NCBI GenBank assembly: GCA_029582265.1 | Contig: CM055823.1 | Location: 3,844,001-3,908,000, forward strand | Source of the DNA: Zoroaster sp. YZ-2022 | Taxonomy: Eukaryota; Echinodermata; Asteroidea; Forcipulatida; Zoroasteridae | DNA: 64,000 nt | Reading direction: 5' to 3' | Part shown: positions 38,314 through 50,225 of the stretch, piece after piece | Layout of the letters: each line of letters begins with the position of its first letter | How positions within the stretch are numbered: position 1 is the stretch's first letter | Program-made: the position numbers and the translations under genes | The notes under the pieces: model-generated | Told to the model about the DNA's origin: nothing | The model's input: only the letters and a program-made list of their open reading frames with translations | Database searches by the model: none

Positions 38314-38627
38314 CTGGAAATGTACAGAATGTTTTATTGTATTTTTATTAATAAGCCTTAACAATGATACATGTACATGCATACTGTACAATGGGCCGGA
38401 TAAATAAAAGTTAGCAATTGCTTATCTAGTAAAAGCTCAAGCAATAGCAATTGCTTAACAAGTAAAAGCTCTAAGTTAAGCAATTGCTTAAAAATGTATA
38501 AATAACCTTTTGCTTGACTAAACACCTGTTGCTAGCCAAGGTTAGCAAATGCTCAAGAGTATAACAATAGCGGATCATTTAAGTGTGTAACTTGTTAGTT
38601 TGCTATATATGTACTACCAATATAGGC

Positions 38628-38990
38628 CTACTTATTTCTCAACACATACAATCCTGATGTTTGAAATATGCGAGAGTCATGCACTGATCCTGGCCAACCC
38701 ACATCAACACTGGTAAAGGTCCATTTATCATCACATGTTGCCTGTACGTTGAAGGAAGGAAAGTTCTTGCGATTTATGAAATCATCCCCAAATTGTCCTC
38801 CAGGTTTATTTATGCGTACATGAGTACAGTCTATGGCCCCAAGAGTGTAAGGAAACCCAAGCTTTTCAGCCCACCGTTGTTTTGCGTTGGTGACATCTGT
38901 ATTTGATACAGGGAATCTTATCCAGGTTGCATGCTCAGCACATATGCGGTCCAAAGTATTTGCAATGACAGTAGAAGCAGTAGGCTGAGT
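38628..38990 (-). pseudogene. Harbinger transposase (HARBI1-like), C-terminal fragment
   Basis: Second half of a transposase gene broken by element A. It runs QPTASTVIANTLDRIC (end of the helix-turn-helix region), WAEKLGFPYTLGAIDCTHVR (first catalytic Asp in the GAIDxTH motif), NRKNFPSFNVQATCD, and DVGWPGSVHDSRIFQTS (second Asp in the PGSxHDSRIF motif). It stops after YVLRNK at 38,628. The family is normally about 350 residues; the stretch with the third acidic catalytic residue (Glu) is missing, so even before element A landed this copy probably could not catalyse transposition. The N-terminal half is at 58,529-58,786 on the same strand. Confidence 0.9.
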
Positions 38991-38993
38991 TAT

Positions 38994-39077
38994 CACTATG
39001 ACTATCTTTACCGTGAAAACGACATGAAAGGTCATTTTGCCGTGAAAATTTTTGCTAAGGGCAAATTCACGGTATTT
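38994..39077 (+). repeat. Element A left terminal inverted repeat
   Basis: 84 bases identical to the complement of 58,445-58,528. It contains CCGTGAAAA twice and ends in TTCACGGTATTT. Confidence 0.95.
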
Positions 39078-39584
39078 TCACGCTCCAGAAATGACAAACT
39101 TTATCCACGGCAAAAACACTGCGATTTCACGGCAAAAAAGAGTGTCTAAACTCCTATTGTTATTCATAACGGTAAACCATTCTTTCCAATGACAAAAGGG
39201 TGATAACGAGTGTCTCCGGTGTGTTGACATAACGGAAACACTTGCAAATGTTTATGGACAAGTTAGTGTTTAATCTCATTACCGACTGTCACTCTCGAAA
39301 TAATTTGGCTGGCATAAATGCACGATCATACCTCTTTGGTCATACAACGGCGCCATGGCTATCTCCATGTAGAAAAGCGTTAAGGCCGGTTCATTGAAAG
39401 CAAACGCGAAATGTCATGCTTTTGAATTCGCTCAGATTCGCCCAGTGCATGGTGGAATACGCTTGACTGCAGGCTGAATGATAATGAAATTCTATTTACC
39501 TCCTATTTCAGATTTCTAAATGGCGATGCCAACAATGTACCCAGATACATTTTAGAAATAGTAAATCAACGTTATATTCAGGAC

Positions 39585-40070
39585 AGCGTTTCTTCTAGGA
39601 TTTGAAAACTGCCCGTCCAAACTTATGTTGGATTCGAAACTGCCCGTCCAAAACAAGCGCGAATCTAATAATGGCGTGCCCCGATTTTGTTTGGATTTTA
39701 AATGCTCTCTGTTGCAATCTGAGGCTTCAAAATATTTCCTTATTGGGGATTCTGAGTCTATGCATATAGATATTTTCAGAAAGGAAGAATAGATCCTGCC
39801 TGCCTTTTGTTGATGTTTTCTGTCCGTCCGTCTGGCTGACATACGCGCAGACACAGTCATTATTTGATATAACTCAACCTCGTCCACCATGAGAAAATCG
39901 GTGCCCTCGTTCCTTATACGGGTTGTTGGAATGAGCCGGGCCAACGGTTAACGTTACACAAATTATAGTCGGCAACCAGACGTGTTTCACATTTAATTTC
40001 CGCTTACTTTGGGGGATTACATGCGTCCTCAGTGTTCACCGGTATACCGGACATTGTAGTCCTTCGTGAA
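39585..40070 (+). repeat. ~480-bp direct repeat inside element A, left copy
   Basis: Shares with 57,521-58,010, in the same orientation and order, TAGGATTTGAAAACTGCCCG, CCCCGATTTTGTT, GGAGATTCTGAG (with one change), AGAATAGATCCTGCCT, CTAACGTTACACAAAT (approximately) and GTCGGCAACCAGAC. Identity is moderate. The two copies bracket almost all of the satellite cargo. Confidence 0.75.
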
Positions 40071-41165
40071 CAAGCGCCACGCTGCACGTGAAACACGTGC
40101 TTCCATTTTAAAAGAAACTTTTACGCTCTAACGAAATAATGTTGTGTGAGAATTTAAAAATTATAGCGCCGGCAGTAGCACTATCGATATGCGTGCTAGC
40201 ATGGGCGCAGGCACAGTACAGGCAGCCCACTTCGCCGTATAGGAACAGCATGGCGTGGGTATAGGCTAGTCCAGCTTGCGATCACCGTTCACATTATCGA
40301 ACAATGGGTTGAGGGCCAGAATAGCAAGATAGATCAAACACCGACATGGGAATTGGTCACTGTAGTTCTGTTACATTGTGTAAATACAAAAATGTAATGT
40401 AAATTGAAACGTCTTTATTTCAATTATATATATCAATATCATATAATATAATGCGCATCAAACTCGGTTAACTTCAACACAGTAGAAATTAAATATTTCA
40501 GTTTTAACTCTAATTATGGCTGTGGGGCCGGGGAGCGCCGGGTAAAACACGGCTGTGGACATGGGCACATCTAGACTGTACAATAAGCGGGCAAGCTATA
40601 AAACTGGGCGTACCCTATTCATTGCCCATGAAGTACCCAAACAGCATAATTGAAAGACCTGTGTTCAGAAATCACATGAAAAGGCTGTATTCAGAATGCT
40701 CTCGAAAGCCCAATCTATTATATAACACGCCCATTCAAGAACAATATGGTTCACCAAACTATCAGACATCTTGAAGATTTCTATTCAAGGCGCATTCTCA
40801 GCAAATGCAGGTGGAAAATCAATTATTTCACCAGCCGTGGCTATAGCCGTCAACCGTACGCAAGGGGTTGACACCAGTTTAAACTTTTCGTAACATGTAC
40901 AACTTAGTTTACTAAAACAAGACGTAAATATTTCAAGGAATATCATTCATATTATTAATTAAATTTAGATTTTGTTTGGATTACTTTTAAATGCCGAAGA
41001 TAAAGCTTTTTAGTCTACAAATTGAACATATTTCTTGCTAAAATCTAAAATCCACAAATTGTTATTCATATCTATGGCTGAAGTTAATGGACAAGATAGT
41101 TTTGAAATTGGTATAATTGATGTTTTATGTTGAACTTCATGACGCTCTATTTTCCATAAAACTTT
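40071..41165. other. Element A interior, nothing coding recognised
   Basis: About 40,140-40,260 resembles 5,090-5,225 and 25,305-25,430 in the long duplicated unit (shared CTAGCATGGGCGCAGG), showing that the element contains genomic repeat sequence found elsewhere in this window. The remainder is unrecognised. Confidence 0.55.
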
Positions 41166-42111
41166 ATGATACTGTGCCCTGGGGGAAATGTACCGGTAAA
41201 GAGTGCAGAGTCCGAAGACTATATAGTGGTAGCAGAAAGGCAGAGAGTACTATACTGTGTGACGGCGGATTGGCTGCTCGATGTTGGTAAATTGACTGCC
41301 CCTGGACTCGGTCATAAGAAAAAATCAACAAAATCAACAATTTTTTTTCCTGAAATAAGAATTAATGAATAAAATTTCAGTCATGATAGGACACCATAAA
41401 AATATGTCCGAATTAATTCCTTAAAAGAAAAATCCAAAAATGTTGAAAGAAAAGAAATGCTGATGAAAATAATTATTTTAAAAACAGTAATTTTTTCCTG
41501 AAATGAGAAATAATGAATCAAAGTTGATAACATTTCAGTCACGATAGAACACCATTTGTCTGAATACGTTCCGTAACAGAAAATTTTGATAGGAGAAAAA
41601 TACTGATGAAAAGTAACGATAAAAAAATTGATGATACGTTTTGCATATTACCAATATAAAATACAACAAATATTAGTTTCTTGTCATAATAATGAGCTTG
41701 TATGAATCAAAGACAAGTCCCGACAGGACACTGTGAGTATGAATTAAATCTTTTAAAGAAAAATCTAAAATGTTGACCAAACATTTACTGATAGAAATGA
41801 CAGAAAACATTATGATATTGTGCCTTGGGTAAAATGTTCCCGGGAAAGAGTGCAGAGTCCGAAGACTATAGTGGCAGCGGAAAGGCGGAGAGAACTATAC
41901 TGTGGGAGACGGCGGGCTGGCGCGTTCGATGTTGGGTACGAGTTGACTCGTCCCCCAGACTCGGTCGTAAGAAAAATAAACAAAATCAAAAGTTTTTTTT
42001 TATGAAATAAGAATTAATGAATAAAATTTCAGTCAAGATAGGACACCATAATGTCTGAATTAATTCCTTAAAAGAAAAATCTAAAAATGTTGAAAGAAAA
42101 GAATACTGGAG
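41166..42111 (+). repeat. AT-rich degenerate tandem repeat
   Basis: Two GC-richer segments (41,166-41,300 and 41,815-41,960) share AGAGTGCAGAGTCCGAAGAC and are each followed by AT-rich units containing AATGAATAAAATTTCAGTCA and AATTCCTTAAAAGAAAAATC. More diverged copies of the AT-rich unit sit at about 41,490-41,560 and 41,680-41,770. Confidence 0.75.
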
Positions 42112-42455
42112 TAGATCGCAATCCGATTTTCAGTATTTTTTGCCCAAAAATGACTACGCTTGTTTTCAACTTAAAAAACAAAAAGTCATGATATCGCGAC
42201 AAAAGTTCGCATCATGTCTGAAAATTTCAACGTGGTACATGCACAAAATAAATTGTTATGGAGAAAATTGAAAAAATTTAGGAATTATACTCTTTGGAAT
42301 AGATCGCAATCCTAATTTCAGTATTTTTGCCCCCAAAATTATTACGCTTGTTTTCAACTTAAAAAAACAAAAAGTCATGATATCGCGACAAAAGTTCACA
42401 TCATGTCTGAAAATTTCAAGGTGGTACATGCACAAAATAAATTGTTATGGAGAAA
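42112..42455 (+). repeat. Satellite array 1 (two monomers, outer type)
   Basis: Monomers of the outer subtype, marked by GTAGATCGCAATCC and CGACAAAAGTTC. The array runs straight into the spacer at 42,456. Confidence 0.9.
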
Positions 42456-42669
42456 AAAAGGTACGAAGACTTGCACAACTACGTGTTTGAGTGAATCACG
42501 CGCATCGCCAGTGTGCCGACAAGGCAAGCTTTTTAACCGGGGCCAACTCGGGCTGATAGTGCAGTCAACTCGTTCGTCACACTGGCACCCGACTAATGTA
42601 AGTACGTGTATAATGTACATGTACATGTACATGTACACATACATGTACATGTACAGATGTTCATGTACA
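42456..42669 (+). repeat. Satellite spacer, left part, interrupted by element B
   Basis: The spacer starts AAGGTACGAAGACTTGCACA and contains GCCAGTGTGCCGACAAGGCA and a (TACATG)n run. It stops at 42,669, where element B begins. The missing right part resumes at 51,528. Confidence 0.9.
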
Positions 42670-42949
42670 CACTGTGAAAATCTCGCTCGGTTAAAATTTC
42701 AATAAACACGGTTAAAATATGGGTACCCTACATTTTAACCTTAATTTAACCGTCTTAGTGCACGGTTAAATCGCCTTTAAAAAATTCCTTTGTATTGTCT
42801 CGGTTAAAGTGTGGTTAAAACTCGGTACCTGTTCTGAGATCTGCTGAGGGCTTGCTCATTAACTCTGTGGTGAGTTAATCCATTGTTGACAGAGATAATC
42901 CCAATACAAAAGCCTCCGCTTGCCTGAGACATAACGGTCAATGTTTGTT

Positions 42950-43200
42950 CAACCATGCGCGAAAGAGTATCGTCCATGTTGTGCCCATAGCGCAGCCTGC
43001 AGTCCGTACGAACCGCTGAATTTCGAATTGGGGTACGCGTGACAGCGCCAGTCAGGAATGTGCCTAAAACGAGCGAACGTTTAGTCTAGTCTGTTACGTT
43101 GTAATTATTTGGCGGCGGCCGCCATTTTTAGCGCCAAAAAGAAGAAAAAGTCCGTCCCCGCTTAGGGATTGACGTCATGTCAGCACTGACAACTTTGCCT
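42950..43200 (+). promoter_or_regulatory. CpG-rich promoter-like patch inside element B
   Basis: A GC- and CpG-rich island in AT-rich surroundings. It contains GCGGCCGCCATTTTT (YY1-type GCCGCCAT core) near 43,111-43,128 and a CRE-like TGACGTCA near 43,170. A GT-rich run follows at 43,228-43,242. No transcript start can be proven from sequence. Confidence 0.35.
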
Positions 43201-43280
43201 CTGATCTGCAACTGGTACGTGAATATTTGTGTGTGTGTGTGTAAGTAAAATAAACCCTTTCACGGTATATGCGCCATGTT

Positions 43281-43455
43281 TTTGTCGGGGCAAAATTGTT
43301 TATTTCGAACATTCGTTGCCGTCATGCGATCGACCCATATCAGCGCTCGAACTTTCCGCCCGCACGGAAGTTAATTCGAGCGCTGGGTACCGGGTATACG
43401 GGTCCGGTCGCAGACGGCAACGAGCATTCGAAATAAACAAATTTGCCCCGTCGCG
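43281..43455. repeat. Large imperfect hairpin
   Basis: Outer arms 43,281-43,324 and 43,413-43,453 share CGGGGCAAA, TGTTTATTTCGAA and CGTTGCCGTC in complement. Inner arms CAGCGCTCGAACTT (43,341) and TTAATTCGAGCGCTG (ending 43,385) pair too. It is probably a foldback MITE. Confidence 0.75.
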
Positions 43456-43825
43456 TCGAACATGTCATGTCCGCAAAACCCTTTTTTGATTCGCTGGGTT
43501 TTAATTAACTCAATTTCGCTGGCCAAAATCGCGATTCACAGTAGATACTATCTGAAGATCAGGATCGGTTTGGGGGTTTTAAATTTTTGGCTAGTTGGCT
43601 TACCGCCGGGAAAAACCGCGGTTTGCAGTTTTACTGTGAATTTAAAAAAAATAATAATATAATTAGAAAGTCATTATATAACATGTTACTGATGTTCTTT
43701 CACCGTATAATCAGAGAGCAATACAAATCTATCATAAGGTAAAGAGTACCCATCGTCAGCTTGCAACTTTGAACTGAAATTGAAATTAACACATTTTAAT
43801 TGAAAATATTAATTTATTTTAACAG

Positions 43826-43934
43826 AACAAGGAAATGCTGGAAGGTCTATGCCATTGGACAAGTCAAGGCAACAAGGGAATTCCAGCCGCAGGAAGGGAA
43901 AAGGCGCCGTAGAGTCAACTCAAGATATTTGTAG
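43826..43934 (+). CDS. Candidate terminal exon inside element B (unrecognised)
   Basis: A run ending TTTATTTTAACAG (a usable acceptor) leads into 36 or so codons: RTRKCWKVYAIGQVKATRE, then QPQEGKRRRRVNSRYL and a TAG near 43,932. ATTAAA at about 43,971 could be a polyadenylation signal. The GC content and basic composition differ from the surrounding AT-rich DNA. I do not recognise the family. It could be the last exon of a gene carried by the element, with the CpG patch at 42,950-43,200 as its promoter, or a chance open stretch. Confidence 0.3.
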
Positions 43935-44156
43935 TGTTCCTGGTGCCAGTTTTATGTGATTATTTATTGTATTAAACTTTCATATTTATTTTGTTTATTT
44001 CACAAAGTTAATATATACAATACTTAAAGCCTATGACCCTATTTATACTACTCTTAACATCGTCGTTTTATATTTTACTTAGTCAACTTGTTTTAATTGC
44101 TTTCTATTTATGTTGGCCTACAGTTTTATATGCAATTTTTGTAATTAAATTTTTTA

Positions 44157-44377
44157 AGTAAGACTTGTGGTGACACCATATTAAATGTTCATTTGAGTAA
44201 TAGTGGTTCTGAAAAGAACTGGGGGTACAACTCTACGTTTCGATCAGTATGCTCTGATCGTCCTCAGGACAATCAGAGCATACGGATCGAAACGTTGAGT
44301 TGTACCTCCAGTTCTTTTCAGAACTAATTACTACTCAATTGAGCATTTCACATGGTGTCACCGCAATTTGTCTTACT
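44157..44377. mobile_element. Foldback MITE, second full copy
   Basis: Ends AGTAAGAC and GTCTTACT with TA on both sides (44,155-44,156 and 44,378-44,379). The arms match 28,859-29,072, including the inner TACGTTTCGATCAGTATGCT. TA flanks would fit a Tc1/mariner-type insertion. Confidence 0.85.
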
Positions 44378-44784
44378 TATCCTCCTCACCATGCAAAGCT
44401 ACGAGTTTTACTTAACTTTTTTTTTATTGTAATTTAATTTAACTCATTCACTTGATTATTTTGTTCGACTTGACGAAATAAAATTATGAGGAATTTTAGA
44501 TTGTGTTTCTTGTCCTTTTTGTAATGAGTTGTATTTCCTTCCTCCATGATTTAAGTACATTGAAATTTTTCAATATAAAAACACATAAACAAACCGCCAA
44601 AAAAGGATGGGAATGATGTCATGTCGTAATAAACCACTGCCGCATAAATGGAGTTAAAATTCTTGGGCTTTACACAATTCTACATATGCTAGTGTTCGTT
44701 TTTTGGGGAATTGCATGTATATGACCGGCTGACACTAAGTGACAGTATAGGGGTGACGATACTGAAATTTTAATCGTACGATAT

Positions 44785-45604
44785 TAGGCCAAAAAAAAAA
44801 TTTGTTGAGTTGCCCTCCAGTGAAAATATTTGAAGGGCTCGGTCGGTCGGGATTTTTTTCTTTTTTTTCTTTTTTTTTTCTTTTTTCTTTTTCTTCCCTC
44901 CTCGACTGTCATTTTAAGATTGAAATGCATTGGAACTGAAACCATATACCATGTTTTTCATTTGTATACCTATCAGCAAGGAATTTTACTTCAGAATAAA
45001 AGTATCCCAAGCATTTTTGTTGTACTTTTCGCTGTGATTGACCATGGAGGTCTTCCTCCATAGATTGACACAGCAAATTCATCCATATTGCGTGCAATGC
45101 TCAACGTGCAACATGTGAGTGGCCATTCGATTTGAAAACGTGTAGATCGAGTCGCAATCGTTGACACACGTACAGTGCGGGGAGCCAGTGCACAACATGT
45201 GAGGGCCAATTGATTTGAAAACGTGTAGATTGAGTCACAATCGTTGACGTGTGCTTGAAGCCAGTGGAAACATGCGAGGGGCCATTCGATTGGAAAACAT
45301 GTAGATTTGAGTCGCAATCGTTGGCACACAGTGTGCGAAGGCAGTGCACCATGTGAGGGCGGGCCATTCGATTTGAAAACATGTAGACTGAGTCTTGGGT
45401 ACCGGTAAATTTACCGGTAAAAAAAAGTGGAAAATTTCACAAATCAAACGTATTATGTTTTATACAAAGAAAATTGGTAAGTTTCATTAATAAATAGGCC
45501 TATGAATGACGAGGGAAAAAAAATTTAAAAAAACGACCCGAGATTTCAGCACTTTTGGGTCGGTCGGTGGAGGGCAACTCAACATTTTTTTTTTTTTTGC
45601 CTTA
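44785..45604. mobile_element. Composite ~820-bp inverted-repeat element with internal tandem units
   Basis: The left end around TTGTTGAGTTGCCCTCCA (44,802-44,819) pairs with TGGAGGGCAACTCAACA (45,569-45,585), next to A and T runs. Inside, a ~80-bp unit with CGATTTGAAAACGTGTAGAT and a GAGTCGCAATCGTTG-like segment recurs about four times (45,125-45,395). A reversed copy sits just outside at 45,605-45,670, paired through TTACCGGTACCCAAGACTC. Several inverted-repeat events are superimposed. Confidence 0.65.
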
Positions 45605-45960
45605 TTTACCGGTACCCAAGACTCGATCTGTTTTCAAATCGAATGGCCCCGGCCCTCACATGGTGCACTGCCTTCCAGCACACTAAAGGATCTGAAAAAA
45701 TATCCTTTCTCTTCTACACATTTCCCCAATTTGACCAATCGGTCATTATCGGTACGTTCATATACAAAAAAGCCTACTATTCCCACAAAACTCATTGTCA
45801 AATGGACAAATTTTGGAAATAGTCAAATACGGATTCACTGTATTTCAATTTGTATGACAAATACATCTTGGAAAACAAAAACAAAAAGTCAACAAATATG
45901 TGGTGTCACCATAGCTCTATGGTGTCACTGAATGGGTTTGCACCATCATTATTTACGCTT

Positions 45961-46251
45961 ACTACGTTTTTTTTTTTACACCGCAGCGACGGGTTTTGTA
46001 CGCATTTCGCCCTTGTGTCAAGACTATGAACCCATTCAGCACGCATGCGCGCGAAGGGAATTTCGACACGCAAAAAAAACCTACCATCAACGGAGAGGAA
46101 ATGGCTCCATGAGTTCCACTGCAGAGCGCCATGGTCGACTGCAGCTTGGAGTTTTCTATCGTCGCGCGCCTAGGGTTTCGTAGTCTCTCTCTCAAGACCG
46201 GAATTGGCACTTTTACTGCACATAACCCGTCGCTGCGGTGTAAAAGAAAAA
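45961..46251. mobile_element. 291-bp MITE, possible 7-8 bp target duplication
   Basis: Inverted ends ACACCGCAGCGACGGGTT (45,978-45,995) and its exact complement (46,224-46,241), extended by T-rich/A-rich flanks. TACGCTT occurs at 45,954-45,960 and 46,252-46,258, consistent with a hAT-length duplication. Confidence 0.75.
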
Positions 46252-46284
46252 TACGCTTCCTGGTACATTTTCCCCAGGCACCCG

Positions 46285-49200
46285 ATCAGTATTTTTGCCC
46301 CAAAAATGATTACGCTTGTTTTCAACTTAAAAACCAAAAAGTCATGATATCGCGACAGGAGTTCACATCATGTCTGAAAATTTCAACGTGGTACATGCAC
46401 AAAATAAATTGTTATGGAGAAAATTGAAAAAAACTAAGAATTATACTCTATGGAGTACATGTAGGTGGCAATCCTATTTTCAGTATTTTTGCCCCAAAAA
46501 TTATTACGCTTGTTTTCAACCTAAAAACCAAAAAGTCATGATATCGCGACAGGAGTTCACATCATGTCTGAAAATTTCAACGTGGTACATGCACAAAATA
46601 AATTGTTATGGAGAAAATTGAAAAAAATTAAAAATTATACTCTATGGAGTAGGTGGCAATCCTATTTTCAGTATTTTTGCCCCAAAAATGATTACGCTTG
46701 TTTTCAACTTAAAAACCAAAAAGTCATGATATCGCGACAGGAGTTCACATCATGTCTGAAAATTTCAACGTGGTACATGCACAAAATAAATTGTTATGGA
46801 GAAAATTGAAAAAAATTAAGAATTATACTCTATGGAGTAGGTGGCAATCCTATTTTCAGTATTTTTGCCCCAAAAATGATTACGCTTGTTTTCAACTTAA
46901 AAACCAAAAAGTCATGATATCGCGACAGGAGTTCACATCATGTCTGAAAATTTCAACGTGGTACATGCACAAAATAAATTGTTATGGAGAAAATTGAAAA
47001 AAATTAAGAATTATACTCTATGACTATGGCGGAGTAGGTGGCAATCCTATTTTCAGTATTTTTGCCCCAAAAATGATTACGCTTGTTTTCAACTTAAAAA
47101 CCAAAAAGTCATGATATCGCGACAGGAGTTCACATCATGTCTGAAAATTTCAACGTGGTACATGCACAAAATAAATTGTTATGGAGAAAATTGAAAAAAA
47201 TTAAGAATTATACTCTATGGAATAGGTGGCAATCCTATTTTCAGTATTTTTGCCCCAAAAATGATTACGCTTGTTTTCAACTTAAAAACCAAAAAGTCAT
47301 GATATCGCGACAGGAGTTCACATCATGTCTGAAAATTTCAACGTGGTACATGCACAAAATAAATTGTTATGGAGAAAATTGAAAAAAATTAAGAATTATA
47401 CTCTATGACTATGGCGGAGTAGGTGGCAATCCTATTTTCAGTATTTTTGCCCCAAAAATGATTACGCTTGTTTTCAACCTAAAAACCAAAAAGTCATGAT
47501 ATCGCGACAGGAGTTCACATCATGTCTGAAAATTTCAACGTGGTACATGCACAAAATAAATTGTTATGGAGAAAATTGAAAAAAATTAAGAATTATACTC
47601 TATGGAGTAGGTGGCAATCCTATTTTCAGTATTTTTGCCCCAAAAATGATTACGCTTGTTTTCAACTTAAAAACCAAAAAGTCATGATATCGCGACAGGA
47701 GTTCACATCATGTCTGAAAATTTCAACGTGGTACATGCACAAAATAAATTGTTATGGAGAAAATTGAAATAAATTAAGAATTATACTCTATGGAATAGGT
47801 GGCAATCCTATTTTCAGTATTTTTGCCCCAAAAATGATTACGCTTGTTTTCAACTTAAAACCAAAAGTCATGATATCGCGACAGGAGTTCACATCATGTC
47901 TGAAAATTTCAACGTGGTACATGCACAAAATAAATTGTTATGGAGAAAATTGAAAAAAATTAAGAATTATACTCTATGACTATGGCGGAGTAGGTGGCAA
48001 TCCTATTTTCAGTATTTTTGCCCCAAAAATGATTACGCTTGTTTTCAACCTAAAAACCAAAAAGTCATGATATCGCGACAGGAGTTCACATCATGTCTGA
48101 AAATTTCAACGTGGTACATGCACAAAATAAATTGTTATGGAGAAAATTGAAAAAAATTAAGAATTATACTCTATGGAGTAGGTGGCAATCCTATTTTCAG
48201 TATTTTTGCCCCAAAAATGATTACGCTTGTTTTCAACTTAAAAACCAAAAAGTCATGATATCGCGACAGGAGTTCACATCATGTCTGAAAATTTCAACGT
48301 GGTACATGCACAAAATAAATTGTTATGGAGAAAATTGAAAAAAATTAAGAATTATACTCTATGACTATGGCGGAGTAGGTGGCAATCCTATTTTCAGTAT
48401 TTTTGCCCCAAAAATGATTACGCTTGTTTTCAACCTAAAACCAAAAGTCATGATATCGCGACAGGAGTTCACATCATGTCTGAAAATTTCAACGTGGTAC
48501 ATGCACAAAATAAATTGTTATGGAGAAAATTGAAAAAAATTAAGAATTATACTCTATGACTATGGCGGAGTAGGTGGCAATCCTATTTTCAGTATTTTTG
48601 CCCCAAAAATGATTACGCTTGTTTTCAACCTAAAAACCAAAAAGTCATGATATCGCGACAGGAGTTCACATCATGTCTGAAAATTTCAACGTGGTACATG
48701 CACAAAATAAATTGTTATGGAGAAAATTGAAAAAAATTAAGAATTATACTCTATGGAGTAGGTGGCAATCCTATTTTCAGTATTTTTGCCCCAAAAATTA
48801 TTACGCTTGTTTTCAACTTAAAAACCAAAAAGTCATGATATCGCGACAGGAGTTCACATCATGTCTGAAAATTTCAACGTGGTACATGCACAAAATAAAT
48901 TGTTATGGAGAAAATTGAAAAAAATTAAGAATTATACTCTATGACTATGGCGGAGTAGGTGGCAATCCTATTTTCAGTATTTTTGCCCCAAAAATGATTA
49001 CGCTTGTTTTCAACCTAAAAACCAAAAAGTCATGATATCGCGACAGGAGTTCACATCATGTCTGAAAATTTCAACGTGGTACATGCACAAAATAAATTGT
49101 TATGGAGAAAATTGAAAAAAATTAAGAATTATACTCTATGGAGTAGGTGGCAATCCTATTTTCAGTATTTTTGCCCCAAAATGATTACGCTTGTTTTCAA

Positions 49201-49873
49201 CTTAAAAACCAAAAAGTCATGATATCGCGACAGGAGTTCACATCATGTCTGAAAATTTCAACGTGGTACATGCACAAAATAAATTGTTATGGAGAAAATT
49301 GAAAAAATATAAGAATTATACTCTATGACTATGGCGGAGTAGGTGGCAATCCTATTTTCAGTATTTTTGCCCCAAAAATGATTACGCTTGTTTTCAACCT
49401 AAAAACCAAAAAGTCATGATATCGCGACAGGAGTTCACATCATGTCTGAAAATTTCAACGTGGTACATGCACAAAATAAATTGTTATGGAGAAAATTGAT
49501 AATATAAGAGAATTATACTCTATGGAGTAGGTGGCAATCGTATTTTCAGTATTTTTGCCCCAAAATTATTACGCTTGTTTTCATACTTAAAACCAAAAAG
49601 TCATGATATCGCGACAGGAGTTCACATCATGTCTGAAAATTTCAACGTGGTACATGCACAAAATAAATTGTTATGGAAAAAATTGAAAAAAATTAAGAAT
49701 TATACTATATGGAATAGGTGGAAATCCTATTTTCCGTATTTTTGCCCCAAAATGATTACGCTTGTTTTCAACTTAAAACCAAAAAGTCATGATATCGCGA
49801 CAGGAGTTCACATCATGTCTGAAAATTTCAACGTGGTACATGCACAAAATAAATTGTTATGGAGAAAAAAAAG
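46285..49873 (+). repeat. Satellite array 2: about 19 monomers of 188/197 bp
   Basis: Each monomer contains GATTACGCTTGTTTTCAACT, AAAGTCATGATATCGCGACA, GGAGTTCACATCATGTCTG, GAAAATTTCAACGTGGTACA and TTATACTCTATGGAGTAGGT. The conserved ATGTCTG falls at 46,370, 46,564, 46,752, about 46,945, 47,137, 47,329, 47,522 and so on to 49,818. Two lengths occur: 188 bp, and 197 bp with an extra ACTATGGCG-type 9-mer. They often alternate to give a 385-bp higher-order unit. The repeated 81-codon frame is a by-product of the monomer and not a gene. Confidence 0.97.
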
Positions 49874-50225
49874 GTACAAAGCCTTGCACATCTACGAGTT
49901 CGAGTGAATCACGCGCATCGCCAGTGTGCCGACAAGGCAAGCTTTTAACCGGGCCCAACTCAGGCTAATGGTACAGTGGTCAACTCGTTCATCACACTGG
50001 CACCCGACTAATGTCCGTACATGTACAATGTACCTCCTCCATGAATGTACAGAGTACATAATTACACATTGTACATTGCAACCATACTGGCTGGGTGGAT
50101 GCCGGGTGTTGATCAATATGCTTAACTTCATCCTTCATTCCGTCTACCTCTTTCAATACTCTCATAGCCTTGGTTTACGCTTGTTTTCAACTTAAAAAAA
50201 CCAAAAAGTCATGATATCGAGGCAA
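49874..50225 (+). repeat. Satellite spacer, inner variant
   Basis: Starts AGGTACAAAGCCTTGCACAT and includes GCCAGTGTGCCGACAAGGCA, GGCTGGGTGGATGCCGGGTG and a final partial monomer ending at about 50,225. It lacks the long (TACATG)n run of the outer variant. Confidence 0.88.

Noticed and set aside
39552..39944. 130-codon minus-strand frame in element A
   Set aside because: It overlaps the ~480-bp direct repeat, whose other copy does not keep the frame; no motif was recognised.
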